Source: Butyricicoccus sp. OM04-18BH (GTDB taxonomy: Bacteria; Bacillota; Clostridia; Oscillospirales; Butyricicoccaceae). From it: DNA of 64,000 bases. Positions within the stretch are counted from its first letter, which is position 1. Each line of letters opens with the position of its first letter. The translations under genes were made by a program, and so were the position numbers. Positions 51,834 through 60,143 of the stretch are shown in pieces. The notes beneath the pieces are model-generated. The model had not been told where the DNA came from and made no database searches. It was given only the letters and a program-made list of their open reading frames with translations. The stretch is from positions 423,985-487,984 of the forward strand of contig NZ_QULN01000001.1 of NCBI RefSeq assembly GCF_003481705.1, in the 5' to 3' direction.

Positions 51834-52797
51834 GTGCTCGGCCCGATCCCCTCGACCGCATGGATTCCGATCGTACTCATCGCCTTCCCCTCGGCGGTTT
51901 CCGCAAGCGCATTCCTGATCGCGCTCGCCGTATGGTTCCCAACCACCGTTCTCACGAGCAGCGGCATCGCCTCCATCCCCAACTCGTACTTTGAAGTCTC
52001 CTCGACGCTCGGCGCCGGCAGCCTTTACCGCATCGTGATGGTAGGAAGCATCTCCATTTCGGGCGTCTCTAAGCACTTTATCAACCCAACCGGAGAACGC
52101 ATCACCGCGCTCGACAATGTGTCGCTCGAAATCCCCTCCGGCTCGTTCGTGTCGCTCATCGGCCCGTCCGACTGCGGCAAATCTACGCTCCTGCGTCTGA
52201 TCTCCGGCCTCATCCCAATGGACGAGGGCGAGCTGACGCTCGACGGCGTGCCCGTCACCGTTCCCGGCGCCGACCGCGGCTTCATGTTCCAGGAGCACAC
52301 GCTGTTCCCGTGGCTGTCCATCTACGACAATATCGCCTTCGGCCTGCGTGCCCGCAGCATCTACAAGCAGGAAAAGGACCGCGTCGATGAGTTCATCGAA
52401 ATGGTCGGCCTCAAGGGCTTCGAACACTCCTATCCGCATCAGCTTTCGGGCGGCATGTGCCAGCGCGCCTCTCTCGCACGCGCCCTTGTCGGCAGGCCCA
52501 AGGTGCTTCTGCTCGACGAGCCGCTCGGTGCACTCGATGCCTTCACCCGCATGAATATGCAGGACGAGATCCTGCGCATCTGGAAGGAAACCGGCATGAC
52601 CGCCATCATGATAACGCACGACGTGGATGAGGCCGTTTATCTCTCGGACAAGGTCGTCGTCATGACCCCGCGCCCCGGCCGCATCACCGGCACGCTCGAT
52701 ATCCAGCTCTCCCGCCCGCGTGCTCCAGCACAATCCGGCCGCCGCTCTGTACGGCGCACAGTCCATGTATTCCCGCTTCAAAAATCTGAATCTGTAA
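51834..52797 (+). pseudogene. Decayed nitrate/sulfonate/taurine-type ABC transporter (permease-ATPase fusion remnant)
   Basis: The first 65 codons read LGPIPSTAWIPIVLIAF and FEVSSTLGAGSLYRIV, the middle of a SsuC/TauC-like permease. They run in frame straight into an SsuB/TauB-like ATPase (from about 52041), so the permease C-terminus and the intergenic region are missing. The ATPase has Walker A GPSDCGKST (a glycine replaced by D) and signature LSGGMCQRASLARA, both with unusual substitutions. Near 52715 a frameshift displaces the end: the family-like tail ALYGAQSMYSRFKNLNL is in another frame and stops at 52797, while the original frame runs on to 52820. The upstream permease N-terminus is not recognisable. 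I read this as a deletion-fused, frameshifted pseudogene. Confidence 0.8.
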
Positions 52798-52798
52798 A

Positions 52799-52835
52799 AA
52801 AGCTCTCCGCATCGACCTGAACTGCGGAGAGCTTT
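52799..52835. terminator. Terminator after the ABC pseudogene
   Basis: AAAGCTCTCCGCA (52799-52811) pairs perfectly with 52823-52835 and is followed by TTTTT on the plus strand. Confidence 0.85.
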
Positions 52836-52914
52836 CTTTTTATGCGTTTGGAATGAGCGGCTGCACCATGCAGCTGTTTTCACAATTCGCCTGCGGCGCT
52901 TCGCGGCAATATTC

Positions 52915-53820
52915 TCAATCCGCCGCCGTCGGAACGGTACGGTATCCCTCCATGAGGCTGTCGTTTTCCATGATAAACGGGCGCGCCGTGTCCTGATCCC
53001 AGGAGGTATCGTATTTTCCCATCAGATAATCGTTCAGCTCGATCCGGTTTCGGAGCTTGACCAGCCGGTACGGCTCCTGAAACGCCACCTTTTCGACAAA
53101 ATAGAGACTGCCGTCCCCGGCTGGCAGCAGGACGCCCACATGTCCAATGAACAGGGTATTGTCCGTGTCCGAGAACCGGTCATGGAGCACCACGGAGATC
53201 AGCCGGGCAGTTCCTTCCTCAAAGGCAACGCCGCGCTCCGCCCAGCCTGCCCGAAGGGCCTTGACCTGTTCCGCCGTCTCCGTGCTGTCCGCAGCAGCCA
53301 CCGGCGCAAACAACGCACAGAATTTTGATGTGCTGTCTCCGCAGAGAACGGCAGGATCTGCGGCCAGCGTTTCGAGATCCAGAAAGAGGGTATCCTCGCC
53401 CTGCGTTTCCGGCTGGTCTGCCCCGGCAGTGACGAACGCACCGAACAGGCTGAAGGCCGTGATGCGGCAGTTGTAGCCGGGAAAGCTCCCGTTCTTCTCC
53501 GTCCATAGCTCCTGCATCTCATAAGGGTCATATTTGGTATCGGTCAGCGCGCCGCTCTCAAAGCCCTCCGTCAGCCATTCGTTCTTGACGCTGGCGTTGA
53601 ACTGATCGACGCGGTCAAGAAGAATGCTGACCCTGTTTTCGCTAATGCCGGAGTCTGCGAGCGACTCGGAGAGCAGCCCTCTGGAGACTGCATCTGTCAG
53701 ATTGGAGTACGCCGCGGCTTCGAGCGGCGGCTCTGCGTGTCCGCCGCAGCCCGAGAGGCCTGCGAGCATGAGGCTGACCGCCGCAAGGACGGGCAGCAGC
53801 TTTCTTTTCCGGTTTATCAT
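52915..53820 (-). CDS. DUF4300-type lipoprotein
   Basis: A 301-aa lipoprotein with lipobox LAGLSGC (cysteine about 25). The sequence YSNLTDAVSRGLLSESLADS, QFNASVKNEWLTEGFES, EMQELWTEKNGSFPGYNCRI and VEKVAFQEPYRLVKLRNRIE matches the DUF4300 family of Firmicute surface proteins, of unknown function. It lies just outside the left boundary of the tRNA-Arg island, so before insertion it was probably the gene immediately downstream of tRNA-Arg. Confidence 0.82.
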   Translation of the reverse strand: MINRKRKLLPVLAAVSLMLAGLSGCGGHAEPPLEAAAYSNLTDAVSRGLLSESLADSGISENRVSILLDRVDQFNASVKNEWLTEGFESGALTDTKYDPYEMQELWTEKNGSFPGYNCRITAFSLFGAFVTAGADQPETQGEDTLFLDLETLAADPAVLCGDSTSKFCALFAPVAAADSTETAEQVKALRAGWAERGVAFEEGTARLISVVLHDRFSDTDNTLFIGHVGVLLPAGDGSLYFVEKVAFQEPYRLVKLRNRIELNDYLMGKYDTSWDQDTARPFIMENDSLMEGYRTVPTAAD

Positions 53821-53901
53821 TGATCTTCGCCTTTCCTGTGACCGCTCCTGCGGGAACGGATTCGTGATCTGTCTGTATCCTTATACTGTACACGCATCGG
53901 C

Positions 53902-53996
53902 GAAAAAAGTAAAGAAAAACCGCCCATTCCAACGGAACAGACGGTTATCAGTGGTACGCCCGGTGCGATTCGAACGCATGGGCTTTGAAGTCGGAG
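53902..53996 (-). repeat. attL: 95-bp direct repeat with 3' fragment of tRNA-Arg
   Basis: Bases 53902-53996 match 63101-63195 at 93 of 95 positions. The part 53952-53996 is the 3' 45 nt of tRNA-Arg(CCG), and 53902-53951 is its downstream terminator (CCGTCTGTTCCGTTGG-type hairpin). Both mismatches lie in the tRNA fragment, as expected for a non-functional copy. Downstream of the fragment (54006-54065, minus strand) an ORF tail FYDYEIEAKNILTLMEN is visible but not identified. Confidence 0.9.
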
Positions 53997-54069
53997 CGGC
54001 GCTGTATTCAGTTCTCCATCAGCGTCAAAATGTTTTTAGCCTCAATCTCGTAGTCATAAAATGAACTAG

Positions 54070-54125
54070 GGCAGCACCGCACAATTTACTCGCAAATCAC
54101 TCTTGTTCAATTATGCGGTATTGCC
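54070..54125. mobile_element. 56-bp deletion derivative of the MITE, with CTAG target duplication
   Basis: Read on the minus strand it begins GGCAATACCGCATAATTG, keeps about 38 bp of the left end, then joins directly to ATTGTGCGGTGCTGCC of the right end; the central 105 bp are missing. It is flanked by CTAG at 54066-54069 and 54126-54129. Orientation is opposite to the full copies. Confidence 0.92.
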
Positions 54126-54224
54126 CTAGAAATAAAGACATTGCGCCCCATTCCGTGCCCGGGAGAGAGTAGTGTGGGATACCTCCGCCATTTTGGCAAT
54201 ATCCTTGATGGTCAGTTTTTTCAT
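54126..54224 (-). pseudogene. LacI-family regulator, N-terminal fragment cut by a MITE derivative
   Basis: The frame starts at ATG 54224 behind AAAGGGAATATT and encodes KKLTIKDIAKMAEVSHTTL then SRARNG, the DNA-binding helix-turn-helix of LacI proteins. After 32 residues it meets the 56-bp element; the stop TAG is made by the CTAG target duplication. No rest of the gene is seen beyond the element, so a larger deletion also occurred. Confidence 0.8.
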
Positions 54225-54244
54225 AATATTCCCTTTCCGCAGCT

Positions 54245-55114
54245 TCACAGGGAAATGTTCACATCTCCCTGAAAAGTATAATAGCATTGGGAATCGCCTG
54301 CGGCGCACAGGGTGTCGATTTGTGCCCCCATATCTTCAGTATAATGGGTTTCGTCGACACTGACCACTAAAATTTCAGGTTTGAGAATTTTTTGAACATA
54401 TTCTGAAAAATATCGAGTGCAGATTCCATGATGGGATAGCTTTTGCAGCCGCGGCCGAGCCTGCCGTCCACACAGAGCCGCCCGCATGGTTTCATCTGTA
54501 CTGTCACCGGACAACAGCGCCAAATCGGTACTGCCCTTCCTCAACAGCCAAATGCTGCTGTCCTCATTGCAGGTTTGCTTGTATGCCGCCAGATTCCAGG
54601 CCATAGCCTCCTCCGTCAAGTTCGGATCGCACAATTTCTGTGCATAAGCCACAGAACGCTGCGTGCTGTTCCGGAGGGGATAGAGGCATTCCAAGACATA
54701 GTCACCGAAGGTGAAGGTCCTGCCGGCACAATCTGCAGAACGGATCAGTTCCGTTTTACTGCGCTCTAAATACCGAAAGAAGTCATGGTATTCCCTGTAA
54801 AACTCCCGATCTCCATACACCGGATACACCCGATCGGCAAATCGCAGGTCTCCGCATGGTGCCACCGCCCGCCGCACCTGCACACGGTCTACTAGATGTA
54901 CAAAGCCGCCGAAGTGATCCTGATGCAAATGAGTCAGGATCAACAGATCAATAACGGTGATATTCCTCTGTACGAGGAATTCCAATAGGGGCTTGCGGTT
55001 CTTATGGTATTTTCCGCCGCCGTCAACTACTACCGTCCGCCGTCCCTGGGGAGTATCCAGCAGCAATACCGTGCAATCCGCGCGCCCTGCATCCAAAATG
55101 TACAGTTCACTCAT
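54245..55114 (-). CDS. MBL-fold metallohydrolase (ComEC C-terminal-like)
   Basis: A 289-aa metallo-beta-lactamase-fold protein. The metal motif LTHLHQDHFGG, the VVVDGGG loop, LLSGDSTDE and LSHHGICTRYFSE are those of the ComEC/Rec2-type soluble hydrolases. It has no signal peptide or membrane segments. Its ATG overlaps the stop codon of a 59-aa gene (ATGA), indicating translational coupling. Codon use is less GC-rich than the surrounding chromosome, fitting acquired DNA. Substrate unknown. Confidence 0.88.
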   Translation of the reverse strand: MSELYILDAGRADCTVLLLDTPQGRRTVVVDGGGKYHKNRKPLLEFLVQRNITVIDLLILTHLHQDHFGGFVHLVDRVQVRRAVAPCGDLRFADRVYPVYGDREFYREYHDFFRYLERSKTELIRSADCAGRTFTFGDYVLECLYPLRNSTQRSVAYAQKLCDPNLTEEAMAWNLAAYKQTCNEDSSIWLLRKGSTDLALLSGDSTDETMRAALCGRQARPRLQKLSHHGICTRYFSEYVQKILKPEILVVSVDETHYTEDMGAQIDTLCAAGDSQCYYTFQGDVNISL

Positions 55115-55290
55115 AAAGTTAGGATCACCTCATCCCCCACCTGATAGTCCTCGTTTCCCCGATAGCGGACCTCCAAAATCTCATTATCTGCTTGATTTTC
55201 CACTATGCCACGTTGATGTTCTGTTAGATACTGATAATAAACTTCTGAACCGTGAATAGCAGTTCGATAAGAATCAAGAGTTGTTTGCAC
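55111..55290 (-). CDS. Small 59-aa protein coupled to the MBL-fold gene
   Basis: Starts at GTG 55290 behind AAGGTGGTGAAGTC and encodes a 59-aa acidic protein (VQTTLDSYRTAIHGSEVYYQ at the start, EVRYRGNEDYQVGDEVILTL at the end) with a likely beta-rich C-terminus. Its TGA overlaps the ATG of the MBL gene. The longer open frame upstream is translated MITE sequence and not part of the gene. Small DUF3006-type proteins often precede MBL-fold genes in Clostridia; I cannot confirm membership. Confidence 0.65.
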   Translation of the reverse strand: MQTTLDSYRTAIHGSEVYYQYLTEHQRGIVENQADNEILEVRYRGNEDYQVGDEVILTL

Positions 55291-55322
55291 GACTTCACCA
55301 CCTTGGTGCCGTTTTATATTAA

Positions 55323-55483
55323 GGCAATACCGCATAATTGGACAAGAGCGATTTGCGAGTAAATTTTGCGTACTGACGAGGCGCGGTTTTGCGGTAATAC
55401 TTGATGTATTACCGTGAAATCGTAACAAAGTCAGGGCGCGAAATTTCCGCAAAGCGCCGCAGCTTTAATTGTGCGGTGTTGCC
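55323..55483. mobile_element. 161-bp MITE-like element, copy 3, with TTAA target duplication
   Basis: Begins GGCAATACCGCATAATTGG and ends AATTGTGCGGTGTTGCC; flanked by TTAA at 55319-55322 and 55484-55487. Same length as copies 1 and 2. It lies inside the tRNA-Arg island, upstream of the small protein/MBL pair. Confidence 0.94.
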
Positions 55484-55526
55484 TTAAGTATAACATACTT
55501 ATTTTTAAAATGCGACTTCATGCAGT

Positions 55527-55880
55527 ATGAATTCCTATTATGGCTGCGTTTGGTTCTTCCCAAAAAACGATATATGCCCTCATGGAAATCTTCCGGGAGC
55601 TTACTTTATGCAGCAGTATCGGAATACCGTTTTGGCAGAACGGTGGTATAACCGCCTTCGCGCTTTGATACAGGAGAATTTGACTGCATTTCCAGCGAAG
55701 TATCCGCTGTATGATGTGGAGCCGTGGAGTTCTGCGGGAATTCGACAGTGTGTTACGCGAAATGACGTGATTTTGTATTCGGTTGATGAAATCCACAGCT
55801 ATGTGTACATTCGCAGTGTTTGCACACGCGGTCGAAATTTGGATTTACATCTGTCGGAGCAGAGTGAGAGCGTGGAGTAA
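55527..55880 (+). CDS. RelE/ParE-like toxin, N-terminus uncertain or degraded
   Basis: A 117-aa frame. From about residue 36 it matches the RelE/ParE fold: ERWYNRLRALIQENLTAFP, YPLYDVEPWSSAGIRQCV, DVILYSVDEIHSYVYIRSVC and a closing CTRGRNLDLHL. The first 35 residues do not fit the family and no ribosome-binding site precedes 55527, so the 5' end may be frameshifted or missing. No antitoxin gene is adjacent on either side. Confidence 0.5.
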   Translation: MNSYYGCVWFFPKNDICPHGNLPGAYFMQQYRNTVLAERWYNRLRALIQENLTAFPAKYPLYDVEPWSSAGIRQCVTRNDVILYSVDEIHSYVYIRSVCTRGRNLDLHLSEQSESVE

Positions 55881-56530
55881 AACGAAAAGAGCGGCAAGGC
55901 AGCTCCCGATAAGAAAACATCGTGAGGAAAGAGAGAACGGTATAGCTTCGGCTGTACCGTTTTCTCTTTTTTCCATTGATGCCGTGACTTTTGACATTTC
56001 CAAGGCTCCGATGCCCTTGTAGTAAATGTCGATCTCCTGCGTCCGGTTCTTGCCCTTCGGGTCGCTGCCGCATGGACGATGATTTTCTCCACGAACTCAT
56101 GGAGGATGCAGGGCGTGAGCTCCGGGATATCCGTGCACCTCTCCACAACGGAGAGAAAACGATCAACATCCGCCGATTTGCTTTCCTCCAGCTCCACTTC
56201 TTTCCGAAGGGAACTCGCCAGCACCTTGAGCTCCTGTTCTTCCTTCTCATAGTCCGCAGAGAGCTTCTGAAAGCGTTCATCGGAGAGCTTGCCCGAAATG
56301 CTGTCCTCATAGAGCCGCTTGAAGATAGCATCCAACTCTGTGATCCGCTTTTCGGAATCGGCAAGCTGCCGTTTCCGCTTTGCAATATTCCGGTCGCGCT
56401 GCCGCAGGTCATTGTCCATGACCAGCCTCACAAACTCGTCCTTACTGCGGGAGGCGAAGGAAACGATCTCCCGCGGGAGTCGCTGATGGCTGAGGTGCAG
56501 ATGTGCCGGAAGGCGTTCTGCCGGGAATAG
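55845..56530 (-). pseudogene. Large serine recombinase remnant (C-terminal part)
   Basis: The main frame (about 56431-56080) encodes DEFVRLVMDNDLRQRDRN, KRKRQLADSEKRITELDAIF, YEDSISGKLSDERFQKLS and LTPCILHEFVEKIIVHA, the zinc-ribbon/coiled-coil and DUF4368-type C-terminal region of large serine recombinases from Firmicute transposons and conjugative elements. Near 56075 a frameshift moves the conserved DPKGKNRTQEIDIYYKGIG tail to another frame, ending at about 55845. The catalytic N-terminal domain is absent. This is a dead recombinase. Confidence 0.82.
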
Positions 56531-56540
56531 CGAAAAGAGA

Positions 56541-56581
56541 ACAGCGCAGCTTCGGGGCGAGATTCCCGTCCGCTGCGCTGT
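56541..56581. terminator. Hairpin after the island surface-protein gene
   Basis: ACAGCGCAGC (56541-56550) pairs perfectly with 56572-56581; TTCTCTTTTC follows on the minus strand. It lies 60 bp after the SLH surface-protein stop. Confidence 0.6.
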
Positions 56582-56640
56582 CCGATGTTTGCTTATGGGG
56601 TCATGCCAGCGGCTTTGATGTTTAGCCGCATGTCAGCCGG

Positions 56641-59634
56641 TCACTTCTTGCAGCGCCAGAGGAAGGTCACGATCTGCGCTCTGGTGCAATCCGCATTGGG
56701 GCTGAATGTCGTGCTGGTGGTTCCCTTGGTGATGTTCTCCTTGACCGCCCACAGTACCGCATCAGCATAGTAGGCGGTGGACTTCACATCGGCAAAGGGA
56801 TTGGCTGTACCCGCTGCCGGGGACTTCTCGGAACGCCACAGGAACGCGACGATCTGGGCGCGGGTGCAGGTCATGTTGGGGCTGAACGTGGTGTCGCTGG
56901 TGCCCTTGGTGATGCCGTTTCCTACCGCCCACAGCACAGCGTCGTAGTAGTAGCTGCCCACGGGGACGTCGGTAAACGGCATGGTGCGGATTTCGGGTTT
57001 GGGACTGCCAGCGGTGCGCCACAGGAAGGTCACGGCCTGCGCACGGGTGCAGATGCCGTCCGGGGAGAAATGGGTATCATCGGTTCCCTTGGTAATGCCG
57101 TTCTCCACTGCCCAATCCACAGCATCCTCATAATAGCTGCCGGTGGCTACATCCACAAACACGCCGGTCTGGGGGTTGCCGTTGGCTTTCATAAAGATGA
57201 CCTCGATGGTGTGGGTTCTGCGGACATTCTCAAAGGTGTAGGACTTCACCGCGCCGATGCTCTTGCCGTCGATCTTGACGTTGGAGATGGCATAACCCTT
57301 ATCCGGGGTGATGGTGAAGGTCCGATCCCGGCCCTCCCGGACGCTGACATTGCCGGAGGGAGAAATGGAGCCACCAGCCCCGGCAGTTGTCTTGATGGTG
57401 TAGTAGCTGTAAGAATGGCCGCTGCCATTATAACGCCAGTGTGCCGTATAGATTCGGTTGCCGGTGCTGCCCGTTGGGATGGTGACGGTCATATTGTTCT
57501 CGCCGTCAAGCCCCGTGCCGCTCCAGCCGGTGAAGGTATAGCCGGATTTGGTAGGATTCTTGAGGGTGAAAGCCTTCGTCTCGATGGTGTAGGTGCTGGG
57601 ATTGCCCTCCGCAGTGCCGCCGGCCAGATTATAGGTAATCGTGTACTGGTTGACTGTCCACTGCGCCGTCAGCGTGGTTACGACCTCCGGAACGCTTTCA
57701 CCGGGGGCGTACAGGTTTCCGTCGCTGCCAAGCCACTTAAAGTAGCTGCCGTTATTTCCGTCCGGGCGGGTCAGGCCGTCGGACGCAGGCGCGGTAAACT
57801 TGCTGCCGTTTTTCACAATGATTTGAATAGTATCCGTGCTGCCGCCCAATTTACCGCCGCCAAGGTCAAGGGTAACGACCTTCAGCCCGTTAAGGCTCAG
57901 TGTGTTGGGGTTCCGAACCTCAAGGACGGGGCGGAAACCAAAGTACGAGTAGGAGCTCATAGCATTGATGTAGTGCCAGTAGCGAGCCCAAGGGTACCCG
58001 CGAACCGCACGGAATGGATTCGAATTATCGGGTCTGGTGTCCTGTCCCAACGAAGACATATCGCTCCAGTTTTTGATATATCCGCTCTCCTTGTCCAGTA
58101 TCCTGTCCCATTCGTTGCTTTGGGGCGTGCCGCGTTGGGACTCGCCCGAACTTGTACGACCACTTCCCGCAGACGGCGCACGCAGCGTATAGTCCACACC
58201 GCCGGCGGCATAATTTTTGCCGAAAATCAGACTCGCAGTATCTAAGTCATTCCAGCTTACCGTATGCGTTACGACATAGTCCGCCATAAACAGGCTGTGG
58301 GGATATTTGTTCTGCTGTGCATACTCCTCGGTGGTTGCCGTCTCCGATGTGAGCTTGTAGGCGTTCACCGTTCCTGCGTAGGTAAAGGGAACATAGTGCA
58401 GGGTATTATCCGGCAGAGCATCGTTCACCGTGCCGGGAATACCCATTGCCGATAGGTCAAAGTAATAGGTGTAGCCGGGAGCAAGGGAAAACTGCTCGTC
58501 CGCCTGCTTTTCCACCGTCAGCGAAATGTCTGTGAAATCACTTGCGTAATCGGTTTTATAATCGCCGTTGTACTGTTCGCTGAAAATTTTCAAGGTATAG
58601 CTGCCCGGTGCAAGGCCGGACGGGATTTTGATCTCAACCGTTCCGTTTTCGGCAGTAGGCTGCGCTACTCTGCCATAATACTGTGCGCCATTGTTATCCG
58701 CAACGATGACAGAGATATATTCATTTGCCCCTGTGGTCGCCCCGTTGTAATGCAGCGTAAGGGTATCGCCGGGGTCGCCGCTGACAGCTTTTTCCGTTAC
58801 GGCAAAACTGCGGCTATTATCTAAAAGCGTCAATTTCCATTCGTTTCCGGTGTATTCGGAAATCGGGGTCAATCCCCCGTCGGGCTTTCTGTCCACGGCG
58901 GCAGATGTGAAGAGGACAGAATTTAGATTTAGGTTAAAAGCGGGACGCGCCGCCCAGCCAAGGCCCACGCCGCCGTCGTACACACGCCCGTAGCCGTCGA
59001 CTAAGCCCGTGCTGCTAGTGAAGTCCGCGTAAGGGGAACGGAGCCACCACACACCGGCGCTATTGCCATAATTGGCAATACGCGCCGCGTCATCGGTAAA
59101 GCCATATTCGCTATTTACCGCTTCTTCTGCGGACAGGAAAAACACTTGGTCGCTGTTTAGAATATTGGTAGAAGCAGCAAAGGAAACGTTATGTGTGCTG
59201 CTCGTAAATGCGTCGTCGCTTTTCGTTGTTGCAAGGATTGCAGCGAGTTCCAGGCTATTGAGATTGCTGCTTTCAAATGTATTGCACCACGCCTGCGCGT
59301 CGCTGCCCTGCCATGCGTTGCTATACGGGCTTGTGCCATCGAAATATACATCTCCGCGACCCCCGCTTCCCAACAAATCTTCGGACAAGAGGAAAAGCCC
59401 GGTTGCGCCCGTGTTGGTCTGGTCGTCCAAAACCCGCCATTTTACAGGGCTGCTATTGTAGCTTCCCATATAAATGTAGTCGTAGCCTGTGCCGACTTTT
59501 GCGGTGTCATAGCCCGAAATCCCGCTTGTGCCAAGCTGTATCGCCTTGCCTGTCCCCGCCGCAAACGCCACGGTGGGGAGCATATACGCCGCCATGCAAA
59601 GGTAGAGCAAGATACTGAGTATTCGTTTCTTCAT
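56641..59634 (-). CDS. Large SLH surface protein with DUF6273 and InlB-type repeat
   Basis: A 997-aa exported protein. Signal peptide MKKRILSILLYLCMAAYM, cleaved near AFA. A DUF6273-like domain (about 50-260: SPVKWRVLDDQTN, LFLLSEDLLG, GVWWLRSPYADF) is followed by Ig-like and spacer regions, a second WDRILDKESGYIKNW block, a Listeria-Bacteroides (InlB_B) repeat (about 695-765: TITYNLAGGTAEGN, GYTFTGWSG), a GGSISPSGNVSVREGRDRTF module and three C-terminal SLH units (VDWAVENGITKG, VLWAVGNGITKG, VLWAVKENITKG). The start at 59634 follows AGGAGGAGAAAAGCC; the frame beyond it is a shadow. It overlaps the upstream membrane gene by 4 bp. Likely the structural output of the island. Confidence 0.9.
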   Translation of the reverse strand: MKKRILSILLYLCMAAYMLPTVAFAAGTGKAIQLGTSGISGYDTAKVGTGYDYIYMGSYNSSPVKWRVLDDQTNTGATGLFLLSEDLLGSGGRGDVYFDGTSPYSNAWQGSDAQAWCNTFESSNLNSLELAAILATTKSDDAFTSSTHNVSFAASTNILNSDQVFFLSAEEAVNSEYGFTDDAARIANYGNSAGVWWLRSPYADFTSSTGLVDGYGRVYDGGVGLGWAARPAFNLNLNSVLFTSAAVDRKPDGGLTPISEYTGNEWKLTLLDNSRSFAVTEKAVSGDPGDTLTLHYNGATTGANEYISVIVADNNGAQYYGRVAQPTAENGTVEIKIPSGLAPGSYTLKIFSEQYNGDYKTDYASDFTDISLTVEKQADEQFSLAPGYTYYFDLSAMGIPGTVNDALPDNTLHYVPFTYAGTVNAYKLTSETATTEEYAQQNKYPHSLFMADYVVTHTVSWNDLDTASLIFGKNYAAGGVDYTLRAPSAGSGRTSSGESQRGTPQSNEWDRILDKESGYIKNWSDMSSLGQDTRPDNSNPFRAVRGYPWARYWHYINAMSSYSYFGFRPVLEVRNPNTLSLNGLKVVTLDLGGGKLGGSTDTIQIIVKNGSKFTAPASDGLTRPDGNNGSYFKWLGSDGNLYAPGESVPEVVTTLTAQWTVNQYTITYNLAGGTAEGNPSTYTIETKAFTLKNPTKSGYTFTGWSGTGLDGENNMTVTIPTGSTGNRIYTAHWRYNGSGHSYSYYTIKTTAGAGGSISPSGNVSVREGRDRTFTITPDKGYAISNVKIDGKSIGAVKSYTFENVRRTHTIEVIFMKANGNPQTGVFVDVATGSYYEDAVDWAVENGITKGTDDTHFSPDGICTRAQAVTFLWRTAGSPKPEIRTMPFTDVPVGSYYYDAVLWAVGNGITKGTSDTTFSPNMTCTRAQIVAFLWRSEKSPAAGTANPFADVKSTAYYADAVLWAVKENITKGTTSTTFSPNADCTRAQIVTFLWRCKK

Positions 59635-59984
59635 TGGCTTTTCTCCTCCTGTTCGTGTCGAGTGGGCTTGTCCGCCCCGTCTTTTTTCTGATTTTCTCTG
59701 TTTCTGAGCCGGAAGCACAGCACGGTGATGACCACCGCCGCTGCAAAGCAGACGACGCCCACCAGCACATAGCCGCCTGCGTCCTCCCGCAGCAGCATCG
59801 CGCCGAACGCGCCCCATGCGGCGGTCTGTCCCGGCCCGACGACCGCGCCCGCTGTCTGCATCAGCGCTGCGCACAGCAGCATACACACTGCGGAGAGGCT
59901 GATTGCCTCGCGCCGCTGCCTCCGGCGGGTGTTTTCCTGCACCCGCTGCTTGACGAGTGCGACCCGCCTTGCGGTATCGTACAT
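59631..59984 (-). CDS. Small two-helix membrane protein (paralogue of 61383-61745)
   Basis: A 117-aa protein: basic cytosolic N-terminus (about 30 residues, RRVALVKQRVQENTRRRQRR), two membrane segments with a short outer loop, the shared motif VITVLCFRLRNRE after the second, and a charged tail. It resembles the protein at 61383-61745 in layout, size and the VTVLCFRLR motif. ATG 59984 follows AGAGGAGGTTCAAGCGGA. Its stop overlaps the surface-protein start by 4 bp (ATGA), so the two are translated together. No family recognised. Confidence 0.8.
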   Translation of the reverse strand: MYDTARRVALVKQRVQENTRRRQRREAISLSAVCMLLCAALMQTAGAVVGPGQTAAWGAFGAMLLREDAGGYVLVGVVCFAAAVVITVLCFRLRNRENQKKDGADKPTRHEQEEKSQ

Positions 59985-60093
59985 TCCGCTTGAACCTCCT
60001 CTCTGGATTTTTTGAAATGCGGCTTAAAAACCCCTTCACTTATATAGGTACAAAAAATCGAAAAAACTCTCACCCAAAACGCAAAATTTTTCA

Positions 60094-60127
60094 AAAAAAT
60101 TTGAGAGCCGCCAAAAGGCAGCTCTCA
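60094..60127 (-). terminator. Terminator after the PrsW-type gene
   Basis: A 10-bp stem with one G-U pair (60104-60113 with 60118-60127, TTTT loop) is followed on the minus strand by AAATTTTTTT. It separates the regulatory operon from the surface-protein pair. Confidence 0.9.
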
Positions 60128-60143
60128 GGGAGTAAATATTCGG

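Noticed and set aside
53952..53996. Second tRNA-Arg gene
   Set aside because: Only the 3' 45 nt are present; the acceptor 5' strand and D arm are missing, so it is an attachment-site remnant.
59635..60039. 135-residue N-terminal extension of the SLH surface protein
   Set aside because: It overlaps the small membrane gene in another frame and would bury the signal peptide; AGGAGG directly precedes 59634.
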